This document shows positions 24,487 through 36,361 of a DNA stretch of 64,000 nucleotides, one piece after another. Each line of letters opens with the position of its first letter. Position 1 is the first letter of the stretch. Source of the DNA: Geosiphon pyriformis (lineage: Eukaryota > Glomeromycota > Glomeromycetes > Archaeosporales > Geosiphonaceae); assembly GCA_016748015.1 (NCBI GenBank), contig JAAOMT010000436.1:1235660-1299659 (forward strand), read 5' to 3'. The position numbers were made by a program, and so were the translations under genes. Under the pieces are notes generated by a model. It did not search any database and was not told the origin of the DNA. It saw nothing but the letters and a program-made list of their open reading frames with translations.

Positions 24487-24640
24487 GGTGGTGATGATGG
24501 TGGTGGTGGTGGTGGTGGTGGTGATTGTCGTCATTAGACAGACTGAATTCGAGAGATTTTTCCGTTAAATTGAGGTTGTTCATTGTTGTAAACTGCTGTG
24601 ATCTATTGTCGTTTACGAAGTGTACAATGCGATTTTCCAA
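22751..24640 (-). CDS. Gcn4/CPC1-type bZIP transcription factor
   Basis: A single open exon of 629 residues. The C-terminus carries a bZIP: basic region KRAKNTDAARRSRQRK from residue 550 with the Gcn4-type signature N-x2-AA-x2-SR, then a leucine zipper that continues as coiled coil to the end (Leu at about heptad spacing, MENLEKEV, LQTRVAVL, IRQLELQL). Yeast Gcn4 switches on amino-acid biosynthesis genes by binding TGACTCA. The N-terminal two thirds are Ser/Thr/Asn-rich with acidic patches that could activate transcription (DEWLANDLAGFISEADEDY). Residues 41-63 are 13 His followed by 10 Asn, coded by a repeat. The first ATG of the frame is used; two short upstream ORFs precede it, as in GCN4 mRNAs. 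Confidence 0.85.
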
Positions 24641-24803
24641 AAAGTGAAAATTGATTTGGAATTTCTCAAGCTGTATCTATTCTTTGAGAAGGGGTATCAA
24701 CAAAAATGGTAGAAAGAAGAAAAAAATTTGTTTAGTGATCAATTATTTGTTCTAACTGTGAAATAGGTTGGTTTAAAAATTTCTGGAAACTGAAGATAAA
24801 TTT

Positions 24804-24890
24804 TCAGCGAAAAGATATTATTTTTCGCGTATAATGTTGCTCTGGTTGAGGGACATCGTTTTGAGTGGGAAATATAGAAGAGGCGGCCAT
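24804..24890 (-). promoter_or_regulatory. Upstream ORF 1 in the bZIP 5' leader (28 codons)
   Basis: ATG at 24890 in a good start context (CGCAATGG), stop TGA at 24804. It begins 250 bases before the bZIP ATG in another frame and ends 163 bases before it. In GCN4/cpc-1 mRNAs, short upstream ORFs hold back translation until amino acids are scarce. That it lies within the mRNA is inferred from position only. Confidence 0.4.
24818..24856 (-). promoter_or_regulatory. Upstream ORF 2 in the bZIP 5' leader (12 codons)
   Basis: ATG at 24856, stop TAA at 24818, lying inside uORF 1 in another frame. Together they place two starts ahead of the main start, a layout that would permit GCN4-like control. 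Confidence 0.35.
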
Positions 24891-24914
24891 TGCGGTGGCA
24901 AAAAAAAAATTAGA

Positions 24915-24926
24915 GGGGGGGGGGGG
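24915..24926. repeat. Twelve-base G tract upstream of the bZIP gene
   Basis: A run of 12 G on the plus strand, 25 bases upstream of uORF 1, would be a C tract in the bZIP transcript. Such runs are rare in this AT-rich window. It could be a promoter element or a site of replication slippage. Confidence 0.6.
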
Positions 24927-26136
24927 TTTGGTTGAAAAACCAAGGAAAATTTTTTTCACACTAAAAAGTATGGTGTTTAAAAAATCAAAGCTGAAAGCTT
25001 TGAGTTTAATTTAAAGGCTGACGAAAGCCATGTTAAATTTTTAAGTGAAAAATTTTTTAAAGAACAAACGAGTCAAAAAAATATGAATATCCAAGTTTTG
25101 AAATTACTTGGTAATAATTATGTAATAAACTGACAAAGAATAGTAGACGGTAGGATAGAAACAATGATACTTTTAAGACGTAACCCCGAATCCGAAAAAG
25201 TTTTCCGAAAAAAATCTCTTTTCGAAAAAAAAAAAAAAATTTTTTTTAAGCGAGATTTGAAGCTGGATTTACGAGAGGTTAAAGTTTTTTGATGGATTGT
25301 CTTGAGTTTAACAAATATTATTCTAAGGGTTAAAAAAGAGATAATATTTGATGTGATGAATGCCCTTTAGTATTACTAATAAAGAGGTAAAAGAATCAAT
25401 AATTTTTAAACTGTTGAAATTCTTAGCTATATAAACGAAAATGAATTTCAGGTGAACTATTTTGCTATAAACAGCTAGAACCCTCGGCTAATCAGATCTT
25501 AATTACCCGATTTAAAACCCTAATTTAAGTAATTGTGTTTAGATGTTGTTTCTACTCGGAATTTCTTTTCAATGTCAAAAAAAATACCAAAAATAAAATC
25601 TACAATTTTAACTCCCCGATCTGAGTTGCAAAGTTTTTTTTTTTATGTTACTGTAAATATGGCATGCAAGCTTAATTGGTAAAAGATTAAAGCATTTTTT
25701 GTATGTTCAATTAAAGATATTACTGAACGACTACCAAAAATAGTAAATCTTCGGAATAAGCCTTTTTCATGACAGGGAATTCATATGTTCCTCGAAAAAA
25801 TGCTACGAAAAATGAAGAAAAAAAAAAAGATCCAATAAACTCTTTATTATTTCGTCATGTATAACATTTATAGACAAGCAATATTGAGAACTTTAATTGT
25901 TGGTTCCCCTATCTTTTGACAAGTAAACAAGAAACAAATAACTTAAATCTAGAAATTGAATTCCACGTTTTACTTTCTTGATTACTAAAATTTCGGTTAA
26001 AAAGATCTCCCGATTAAATTTACATCACTTTTTTCGTCTGAAATCTGAGATTACTTCATTTTGGAATTCAGCCAATCAGAAATTGAGAATATGAAATTAA
26101 TTTTTTTTAACTTTGTTTAATTTCGAAATAATAACC

Positions 26137-26189
<53 letters not shown>

Positions 26190-26705
26190 ATCTATTAATT
26201 TAAGTTTTTTTATTGATTTTGTTTTAAAGATTCTGATAAATATTTTTAATAAAATAAAAGTATAATTAAATTCAAAAGTAAAAAAAATAAAGAAATTTTA
26301 TTTTTTTTGGTTTTTAAAAATATTATTATTCAAAAAAAAAATTTTTAATAGTAAAAACAACTAAATAATATTTTATTAAAGTGTTTTTTAAGTAATAAAA
26401 AGTTTTATATATTAAAAAAAATCTTTTTTTGTTTTTAATTAAAAATTTTTTATAAATTAATAATTAAATTTTTGTTTTTTTATTTAATAAGTAAAATTTA
26501 ACTATTATTTATTATAATACAACAATAAATATTCTAAAATAAATATAATTTATATAATAATTATATATAACTAACTATTTAAATTAATTAAAATTATATT
26601 ATATATCTATAATAACAAAAATATTATTATTAATATTTAATAAAACAGATATTTTTTATTAAGATTAAAAATAGTTAACAAATTTTTAAATTATCAAAAT
26701 AAATC
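24927..26705. other. Intergenic DNA: bZIP promoter, then AT-rich flank of the LINE
   Basis: The part up to about 26050 is mixed in composition and codes for nothing recognisable. A TGACTC word (minus strand, 25070-25075) would be a minimal Gcn4 core but is a single hit. From 26100 the DNA is nearly pure A/T and leads into the LINE. An AAT run that turns into an ATT run at 26144-26190 forms a near-perfect palindrome. Confidence 0.5.
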
Positions 26706-26822
26706 AAAACTTCTTTCTCTCTTATTTCCAAAAAACCCCAAAAAGCATTTTTTCGAAAAAAAAGTTTTTTATTTTTTTTTGCTATTTCTTGTAATCATTT
26801 TTAATTAAATAATCCTTTTGTA

Positions 26823-28708
26823 ATGAACCTGGCTGCTGCTTCAGGTAGTGCTATGTTTAAAAAGAAAGCACCCATAAGGGTTCTTTATGGTCCTGTTGGA
26901 GGTTCTTTTTTCCAGAAAAAGAAGGTTTCTGTTGGTAATATCAAGCATTCTGGAGATGAAAAAGATATCTCTTTGGTCAAACCTGGTTCTAGTCATGATG
27001 TGTATTCAGATATGGACAGTATATCTGGTGATAGTAGGGACAATAATATTTCTTTTGGTGTTAGCAATGGTTCTTTCCTTGGTTCAGCAATAAACACCCT
27101 TAAAGCTAAAAAAGTAAATACCAACCTGGTCTGTGGCTTCCTTCTTGGTTTAATTGATTATGGCATGAATAAAGATGATGAACTCCTTCCTTCCTTTCTT
27201 AAAATCTCTCTGGAAAAAAAATGGGTTGATCCAAAAATTGTCAAATTTCAAGTTAAAGTGTCTGTCAGAAAGTTTTTTGTTCTTGATATTAATCTTAGTA
27301 CTGTAGAAAGGAAATCAGTGATGACAAAGACTTATTTTATCAGAAAAATCTTTTTATTAGTTAATGGTTTTGGGGGGGCCACTACTCCCTTAAAGTTTGA
27401 AAAGATCATCTGATTAACGTTTACTTCAGAAAAAAGCATGGAAATAACCATTTCATTGGCTAGAGAAAAAGAGATTGTTGTAAACAATGATCTTAAGAAA
27501 CAAGGGATTTGTTCAGATTGGGCTGTGGTAATTAAAAAAATTCTTATGAATATGCCAAAAGAGATAATTGTTGCCATACTAGCTGAGTTTAATAAAATTA
27601 AGTCAATCAAAATTCAACTGATTGGAATGTGGTAAAAGACTATAGTGGAGTTTGCTGAATTAGACCAAGCTAATTTGTTGGTCTCTAAGTGGTCATTCCT
27701 AATTAGTAAAGATTCTGTGCATGTAGCCAAAGCAGTAGAAGATCATGAGACTTGGGCTTCAAAGAATCAGTTCAGAGCACTTTTGTTTACTTTACCAGTA
27801 GGAATGACAGCACATGATCTTGAGACTCTTTTGAAAAAAACTGGTGGAAAAACCTGTGTTATAAACAGATCTCTGGAAACTGGTAATAGGATTTGCTATG
27901 CTGTGGTTAGTTTTGAATCTGATAATGATCTGGAATCTGCCTTTTCACAAAACCTATCTATAATAGAATAAAACTGTTTTGGACTAAGATGGATTTGGTT
28001 TGTTGTATGAAGTATGAGCATTTTGGACATTCAGCTCTTGAATGTGATGCTTCGGAAGTACTTGTGCTGCCATTATCTAAGAAATTATATAAAAAGATTG
28101 CTTCAGAGAAAGCTCATTTTCAGCTTGCTAAGTTGTATGAAAAAAAAGATGTTCCAATCTCTCATCTTGTTGCTTTTAGTGACAAATCTTGAGCCCAAGT
28201 GGTCTTACTAACTAATTCTTCTGGTGGTGCTTACTTTAAGTCTGATTCTAGTTCCCTTCCTCTTGACATCTTACATTTGGGTGGTACACTTCCTTCTATT
28301 TTAAATAATAACTCTGGTTTGAGTGGTTATTTAGCAATATTAGAACAATTCTTAGAGCTTTTGTCAGATCAGGTTTTTGTTTTGTTGAAAAAATTGAGCT
28401 TTATGAAGTTAGTGCCTTTGACTGTATCTCCTTCTGCTCCTCCTTCAGTCATCCCTATTTCTTTAGCTTCTGTTCTGGATTTGGATATGGTTTTGGACAA
28501 TGTGTTGGTGTCATCCATTCCTTTTTCTTCTGTTGGTTTAAACTTGATGGCCAATTTCAGCTCTAGTAGTTCTAAGGTTTTAACCACCAAAGTGGGTAAA
28601 TTAGAATCCAAAATGGTGGCTTTAGTGGCTTTTATTAATTTGGTTTTGGGAAGATTGGATCATCTGTATTCTGGTTTGGGTTTGTCAACTCTCTCTTCAT
28701 CTCAATGA
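26823..28708 (+). pseudogene. LINE ORF1 (gag-like, RRM-like fold and zinc knuckle), broken
   Basis: Starts at 26823 and reads in one frame to 27971 with stops at 27411 and 27633. A single frameshift near 27971-27989 moves it to the frame that runs to 28708, with one more stop at 28190. The segment 27775-27950 (ALLFTLPVGMTAHDLETLL to CYAVVSFES) looks like an RNA-recognition motif. A CCHC knuckle follows at 28004-28046, where the second Cys is replaced by Tyr (TAT at 28013-28015; TGT needs one G-to-A change). The C-terminal part is Ser/Leu-rich. Such proteins bind the element RNA. The last bases (ATGA) also start ORF2. Confidence 0.8.
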
Positions 28709-31700
28709 TAGGTTTTGTTTGGAAAATTGCTACATGTAATGCCCGAGGTATAAACAATCCTGCGAAACAGGAAGACATTGTTTGTTGGCATAAGGATATA
28801 GACAATTTGATTTCAATTATTACTGAGACTAAGTTGAGAGATAGAGTCCATTTGTGGATCACTGACAAATTTGATGGTGTTCATGTTTTTACTTCTGGTT
28901 TGAATTCTGGATACTTGGGTTCTGATGTTGCTATAGTCATAAATTCTTTTTTGGCAAAACATGTGTGCAAAGTTTCTGAAGTGTCTGATTAGATCCTATC
29001 TATTAGACTTCTTTTCAAAAATAAACTCTCTGTGTTGGTCTTAAGACTTTACATTGGTGCTTCATCTGGGGTTTAGTTTTTACAGGCTGGTAAGATCAAC
29101 TTTTTTATTGCAAAGACTGTTAATGAATCTTTTTTCATTATCCTTGGTGGTAACTTCAATAAAAATGGTTCGCAAAAATATACTAGTTTTAAAAAGTGTA
29201 TCAGTTTGGGGCTAGTCAATTCTTTGATGAAAAGTTCATCCATAGATTGTCCTACATGGAGTAATTCAAGAGATGCAAGAAAGACAATTGATTATATTTT
29301 AGTTTTATCAAATTTAGTCAGTGCAGTTGTGGGTCGCAATGTTTTGAACGTTGGTAATTACTTTAACACTGATCATTATGCTGTTTCTGTTTCAGTAAGT
29401 CTGGGTGGTTTGTTGAGCACTCAGTTGTACTCTCTTCACAAGCAGGCAAATAGGAATCACTGAAAGTTTGATTTTGATGGTGCTAATAATGCAAAGTGAA
29501 GCAAGTTTAAAGATGCTATGGCAGCCAATGCTACTGTGTTCTCTGATAATTTTACCACCTCCAAGTATCTCTTGGACTTGGATGTGATGTAAGATACAAT
29601 TTGCAAAGTTATGTTGCTTTCAGCTGATGAGATATTCAGGAGGAAATGGTTTAAGAGCTTCAATGGTGTTTTTACCAAGAAATCTTCTAATTTTCATAAG
29701 CTCAAGCTTTTGGTCTCAAAGATCACTAAGGCTTTTTGTAAGGAGAATAGTAATAAGTTTGCTTTCTTTATGGGATGCTAAGATTCTTTGGACAATATTA
29801 AAACTTCAATTGTGCAGGAAATTGTGAACTCTGATGTGGGTTTTGATCGTGTTTGCTCAGCTTTTTTCAGTGTGTGAAAAACATATTATGCCTCCAAGCT
29901 TGCTGAGTCTTTGCAAGCTAAAGAATCAAGAATAAGATTAGCTATCAATAAACAGATAGAGAATTTTGTAGTCAATAAAGACAACACAATCAGAAGTATG
30001 CTGAAATGTTCTTTTCAAAAAGTGGTTTTGGACTATCTGGTAATTGGAGATAAACTAATTCTGGAACCTAATCTGGTTAAGGCCAAGATTAATATTGTTA
30101 TGGAAGACTGGACCAGAAAATGCAATGTGGTAAAAGATTTTTTTAATAATTGGTCTTGTTAATATCAGCCATTGGAGTATGTTTTTGATGATGCTTTTTC
30201 AAATGTGATGTGTTTGGTTAGTTTTGATAAGCTACTCAGGGTGGTTTCTAATCTGTCTAATGGCAAAGCTGCTGGTTTTTCTGAAGTGTCAAACAAGCTT
30301 TGGAAGCATTGTGATAAATTGGTCTTAGATATGCTTTTGGTGTTTTTGAACTCCTGTTTGTTTCATGAATCAGTGTTTAATGCTTGAAAGGAAGCTTGGG
30401 TCTCAATGATTCCAAAACCATATGAGTGGAGGGAAGTTGCTATGAACACCCGACCTATTGCTTTGATCAAAACCACCTGCAAAATTCTTTCTAAGATTCT
30501 CTTGAACAAGATTTCTTTGGCATACAGCTTTTTTGATGTTTTGTATAGAGACAATTTCTTGGTTTTAAAGGGTACAACAATGCAATCTCCTATTTTTGCC
30601 ATTGGTTTGGTTATTGAGAATGCCTTGGAAAAGAATTATGAACTTTGGCTGGTCTTGCAGGACATGCAAAAGACATACAACTCTGTTAGTTGGAAGCATC
30701 TTAGGAACAGTTTGGTTAGAATAAAGATGTGCGACAAGTTCATTAGATTTTTTGATAACATTCATAATAATTGTGTTAACAGGGTGATGACAGATTTTAG
30801 TTTAATAAATGGATATTAAGTGCATAATGATTTGGATCAGGTGGAGGTGTTTTCACTGCTTCTTTGGTGCATATTTTATGATCCCCTTTTGTGTAAGGTA
30901 AAGAGACAGGAGAGCATTTATGGATATAGGCTGAACTCTTATTTTGTTGCCAAGATTGGTCGTTTGGAATCTCAAACTGGATTAACATCTTTTCTCACTG
31001 CTAGTGCTTTTGTTAATAACACAATTTGGATTGGTAGCAGTCAAGCTGCAACCCAACACATTCTTGATATTGCTAGTGAATTTTTTAAGATTAATGACAT
31101 ATCTATTAACAATAACAAAACAGTAGTAATTCCCATTAATTGCAAAGTTACATGTCCCAATTTGTCTATTAGCAGTTTGCATATATCCATTGTTAAGAGA
31201 GGAGAGTTTCATCACTACCTAGGGATTTTTTTATCGACTAAGGATTTGTCAAAGCCTAGTCTGGCTAAGGCCAATGCTGATGTTAGATTTTTTGCCAATC
31301 TGGTTTTAAGAAAGACTATTTCTGATAAACAGTTCTTGTATCTGGTGTTAGCAGTTCTTTAGTCCATTGTTAGCTACAAAACACAGTTCAGTTTTGTTCC
31401 TATCAGTATGTGTGATAAGTGGAACTCTTTGATTCGCAGAGGCTTAAAGCTGAAGTTTGGTTTACCTTTAGATTTTTCCAATGATGTATTTTATCATCTT
31501 TCATTATATGGTTTGAAAACTTTTGAGCAAGTCCAAGCTAAGAGCAAAATTGCTTCTATTGTGTGCTTTGCAAATTCCCTTGGGATTTTGGGTCAGTTGT
31601 TTTTGTACAGGTCTCATAACTTGCAGGTTCTGTCTTAGAGTCCACTTCACCTATTGGTGTCTCCAGTATGTATAAAAGTCAGTGCTTCTAATAATTTTTT

Positions 31701-33390
31701 GGCAGGTGTGGTTTGTATTTTTCTTGGGTGTGGTCTGTCTTTAAGTGGTCATGTAAACAATTCCTTCCATTTTTATGGTAGAACTCCCATGTTTTCTGTT
31801 CTTGGCAAGACTGATTATTTTAAGTTTCTTCCATCTCTTTGAAGATATGGTATTGCCTTTGTTAACCAACTTCATGGTAATAATGGAGCTGTTTTTAATT
31901 GGAAGATATTTAAGCATTAAAAGAAGCTAGACCCACGTGGCCCTATTTCTGAATGATTTAGACTTTTTGTTGACTTTTTCAATAGTGTTGCTTCTTTTTC
32001 TGCCTGTTTTTCTTCTGTGAGTGCTGCTGAGCCTTTGGATATTTTGGAATCTAGTAAGTTTGGATTGATTTATAATCAGTTGCTGGGTTTTGGGGCTAAC
32101 TGCTTTTCTGTTTATATAGATAGATCTCTGAAAGGCTTGGAAAGTGTTGATATAAAAGCTGGTACAGTGGTCTTTTTCGAGAACATAAGCTTGGGTTTAG
32201 GGGTCAAGGTATCTGGTTTAATGTTTTCTACTTTGGCTGAACTGCAGACTATTGTACTGGCTGCTGAGTGTGTTCCTCCTAATAGTTCAGTTAGTGTTTT
32301 TACAGACAGTCAGGCTGCCTTGGATGCATGCAAATCAGAATTGGATCTGGTTTATCCAGATTTTTAGAATTGCTGTTGGGTTGAGTGTTAGCATATCATA
32401 AACATTATCAGGAAAAAAAATTTGAGTGTTAGCTGGCACAAGGTAAAAGGTCATTTGGGTATTATGGGCAATGAGTGTGCTGATGCAGCATCTTTCTCTC
32501 TCTGGTGTCTTATTTCTCATGTGAAGGAACATCGTATTTTAGCTGAAGGTAATGTTATTTTTGGCAATTCTAGGCATTTTGTTCATGAAGTCTTTTGGTC
32601 TATTTTTCATGTGTACTGGGAGATTGGTTCATGCTTTAGGGTTTTAGATAATAGTTTGTGCTCAGATGTTGATTGGTTTAACTCATCATTAATGTGGCAT
32701 CCAGACTTATACATGACTGCTGGCTTTACCAATAAATCTATGGTGAACACTTACACATATTTCATAAAAGCTTTATACTATTGACTACCAGTTGCTGTTT
32801 GGAAGCAATTGTATAATAGATGCTATCTGAGTGTGCTGTGTCTATATTGTGACAAGGTAGAAGTTTCTGATTATGCTTTTTCTTGCATGGTCAATAATTC
32901 TGTTTGTTGTTGCTTGTTGGATGCTCACACCACTGCTTGGGATGCACTTTCTGGTCTTTCTATCTCCTCTTCAAGTGTTTCTCTATTATTGTCTTCTTAT
33001 GCCTCAAATGTTATGGTTTGCACAGCTCTTTGCAAGAGATTTGTTTTTAAAGAATGGCTTCGAGAAGCTATATTTGTCTTTGGAGATATGAAGTTAGCTG
33101 GTTGGAAGGTTGTTGAATTTGTCCGTAACTTGTGTCTTGCTTTTAGGGACAAGGTTTGGTTGGTTCACACTAAGTATTGAGTCTGCATGAAGAAGAATAA
33201 AATAATACCATAGGACAGTTTGGCTCTGGCTTCAGTTTCAGAGCTGTCTGCAATGCTTTCTATGGGTGTTGTTAGGTTACTGAGTATTGCTGAGGCAATT
33301 GGTGTTAGTTTTGGATCGCAAGTTTTGTTTATTTTTTTCAGATATTGGGGACTTAGTCTCAATACATATAGACACTTAGTATGGTTCTGA
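28705..33390 (+). pseudogene. LINE ORF2 (endonuclease, reverse transcriptase, RNase H) with 20 stops
   Basis: One continuous frame of about 1560 codons without frameshift but with 20 in-frame stops (first bases 28990, 29074, 29461, 29497, 29590, 29779, 29875, 30160, 30385, 30817, 31360, 31636, 31840, 31918, 31954, 32365, 32389, 32782, 33178, 33211). Domains: endonuclease 28717-29430 (ATCNARG, TETKL, IDYIL, DHY kept; the GGDFN aspartate is Asn at 29152-29154); reverse transcriptase about 30240-31150 (NGKAAG, RPIAL, LQDMQK; the FVDD pair is FVNN at 31015-31020); RNase H about 32100-32490 (AELQ, FTDSQAALDA, NECADA); C-terminal Cys/His motif at 32839-32888 with His replaced by Tyr (32872-32874). 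Each catalytic change is explained by one transition. Confidence 0.85.
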
Positions 33391-33819
33391 TTGGTCCAAG
33401 TGGCTGGTTGTGTGTAGAAAATGCATTATTCACATCTAGTTTAGATCAGTCTACTTGATATATTATACTAGGTAGTGTTTGGACCTTGTTTATAAAATGA
33501 ATAAAAAAAAATTTTTATATTTATTTTTGTGTTTTTTACTAAGTTATCTGTAATATTATAATCTCAATCAATTAATTCAACAAATAAAAAAAAATAAAAA
33601 AATTAAAAATTAATATTTTATTAATAGTTATAATTAAAAATTATTATTTTAATAATTCAGATTTTTTAAATATATATTATTAATATTTGTTATTTTAATA
33701 ATTAGTTATTAAAATTAAGTAATTTTAATAAAATAAATATTAATTTATAAATATTAATAATTTAATAAATAAGTTTTTATTATAAATTAGAGTTTTGATT
33801 GAATTGAACCAAACTAAAC

Positions 33820-33950
33820 TTTAAATGTTATTTAAGTTTGGTTCAAATTATAAACTGAACTTAAACCAAATTAATTTTTAAAAATAAATTTGGTTTAAGT
33901 TCAATATTAGATCTTTTTGACAAGTCTGAATTTGGTTTAAAGTTTATAAA
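33820..33950. repeat. Palindromic AACTTAAACC motif, left cluster
   Basis: A perfect inverted repeat with 16-base arms is present: GAACTTAAACCAAATT, about 14 bases of spacer, then AATTTGGTTTAAGTTC. Related words TTTAAGTTTGGTTCAA and AATTTGGTTTAAAG lie on both sides. Confidence 0.65.
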
Positions 33951-34917
33951 CTTGTTTAAATTCAATGAAATTAAAAAAAATATAATTTGTATTACTTGTT
34001 TATTAATTATTACTTTGTTTAATTACTATGATCAATTAAAAAAGTATATAAAACTATGCATGTATAACAACTCTACTCTCCAACTTACTAAAATAAATTT
34101 ATTGTTGATATTATTCAATATTATTGAAGATTTAAAATTTGAAATAACAGAATTTAATAATTTAAATAATCCAAATATTAATATATTTGGTAAATATAGT
34201 TTTTAGAATAAAGTATAAAACTATTTTAATAAGTTTAAGTGAAAAAAAGAAAAAAAACAGCTAAATATACAGTCTTAAAATATGTATATAAATCATTTTC
34301 TTGCAAAATTATAAGCATTATCAAATTCTTATGGCATTGTTATTTGAATAGAAAAAACAAATTCAAAAGATATTAAAAAAACGAGATTAGAAAATGAAAT
34401 AATATAAAAAAATATAATAATGCAAAATAAAACAAAATAATACATTATAATTCAAGATAACATAAGATAACACAATAATGTAAAATAGTACAGAATAATT
34501 AGCTGTAATATATAATAACTAATTACAGTATAAAAGAATAAAACAACAACAAAAATTGCAAACAATAGTTAATAATAACAAGTAATTAAAAAACAATCTT
34601 GTAAAACTAAAAATATGTATAAAAATGAATAGTTTTAGTAATGAAAAAAAAACATACTGAAAAAATATTCAGATAGAAAATATTTTCTTTATCTATATCT
34701 ACTAGATTTATTTTATCTATATATTTATATTAACTCAAATAAAGAAAATATTTGAAATCAAAAATCATTCATTTATAATTCCTAAATTTTGTGTTTAAAC
34801 CAAATTACTTATTTTCTTATTTTTATTCCTAGCCAGATGTTTTTAGCATAAAATGTCTTGAACAAATAATAATTTGGACTAATCACTCTTATTTATGATA
34901 TTTAATGATATTAATTT

Positions 34918-34993
34918 CTTTTATTTTTATTTTTATTTTTTTTTTATTTTATTTTTATTTTATTTTTTTATTTTATTTTATTTTATTTTTTCT
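34918..34993. repeat. TTTTA-type simple repeat
   Basis: About 75 bases of TTTTA and TTTTTA units, ending in TTTTTTC. Confidence 0.85.
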
Positions 34994-36022
34994 TTTGTGA
35001 AATAACAATATTGTAAAATTGACTATTTAAAAATAGACTTTATAACAGCTTAGTAAAAGAAAAAAGCTTTTCTTAAGATTAAATATTAATATTATCTTGT
35101 TAACTTATCAAAAGAATATAAAAACACTGTCAGATTCTAATAATTGTGCTTGACTAGCTTGGAAAAGATAGCTTACATACTTAAGCTGTAAATAACTGAA
35201 TACTTTTCTGTGTTTTATAACTAAAAAACTCTACAGATAAAACTAACAAAAAACTTTTAGAAACTAATATCAAATAATTCACCTTAAGTATCCAAAATAA
35301 AGGTCTTTAAGCTCTTATTATAATAGAAAAATATCATAAAAAAAGGCAAAATGTTCAAAAAAATTGCAAGCTAATTAAAAAAATGTTTTAATAAGTGAAA
35401 TTGCTATTTTTTTTATAATTTTTGGCCAATTTAACTAGAAAACTACTTTAGTATTCTGTAATAACTGTTATTGACATTAATAATAAAAAACTTTATAACA
35501 TAATTACTATTTGGTTTATCAACTATTAGCAATTATTTTTTATAGTAGAAAACTCTGAATTAATCGAAATATTTTAATATTTGAATCCTACTTTTTAATT
35601 TGTTTGTGTTGATATAATTAAAAATAGAATTATAGACCTTTATGTCTTAGGAAGACAAAAATTAAGAATAAGTACTATTTTTATTATAAAATATCTCTTT
35701 TTTTCATTTATGTTTATAATATAATAAGCATACTTAAATACTATTAAGTCCAAAAAAATTTTTATATTAAATTTCTAGACATTTTCTAATAATAAAGCTT
35801 TTGTTTTTATTACTGCTTATTATATCAATAACAATTGGGATCTTTAATAAACAATAATTGATTTTGAATTAATAAGTAAATGATATAATAAAATAAATTT
35901 TGTAAATAAATTTTTTAAAGTATTAAAAGATTATAGAATTATATTAAAGATATATATATATATTCTTACATGAATTTAAGTTAGTTAATGACCAATAATA
36001 AAATCAATATACTATGCAACAT

Positions 36023-36361
36023 ATTAATATTATTTGAAATTCAAAGTTACTATAATATCTATATTATTAAAAATCACATTTTTTCAATATTGGCTTAAGT
36101 TGGTTTTTATTATTGCTTTAGAGCTGAATTTTTGACATTAGTATTATTTGAGGCTTAGAGTTATTACAGTGTTTATATTATTAAAAATTACATTTTCATA
36201 ATATTAATTTAAATTGGTTTTTATTATTGTCTAAAGCTAAATTTTTGGCATTAATATTATTTGAAACTCAGAGTTATTATAATGCCTATATTATCGAAAA
36301 TTGCATTTTCTTAATATTAGTTTAAATAGTTTTTATTATTGTTTCAAGCCAAATTTTTAGC
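36023..36361. repeat. Tandem repeat, three copies of about 114 bp
   Basis: Units begin at 36023, 36138 and 36251 with the phrase TTAATATTATTTGAA or a close variant and share TTTTTATTATTG and a GCTAAATTTTTGGCATTA-like end. Copies differ mostly by C/T and G/A exchanges. Confidence 0.75.

Larger units (their letters stand above)
26706..33510 (+). mobile_element. Full-length non-LTR retrotransposon (APE/RT/RNase H LINE), dead
   Basis: About 6.8 kb: a T/C-rich 5' leader, ORF1 (26823-28708), ORF2 (28705-33390) and a 3' UTR of about 100 bp ending in an A-rich tail. ORF2 holds, in order, an apurinic-type endonuclease, a reverse transcriptase, an RNase H domain and a C-terminal cysteine/histidine motif, the layout of Tad/I-type LINEs. 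The ORFs overlap at ATGA, which suggests translation by termination-reinitiation. All essential parts are damaged: many stops, one frameshift in ORF1, and loss of catalytic residues. No clear target-site duplication was found. The 3' end recurs at 5212-5690 and 63343-63440 on the minus strand, so the family is multicopy. Confidence 0.88.

Noticed and set aside
25070-25075. TGACTC (Gcn4 core site) upstream of the bZIP gene
   Set aside because: Only one partial copy far from the start; such a hexamer is expected by chance.
33952-34206. AT-rich frames of 60-90 codons in 33.9-37.6 kb
   Set aside because: Composition of Ile, Leu, Asn, Lys and Tyr follows from A/T content alone; no family, no start context.
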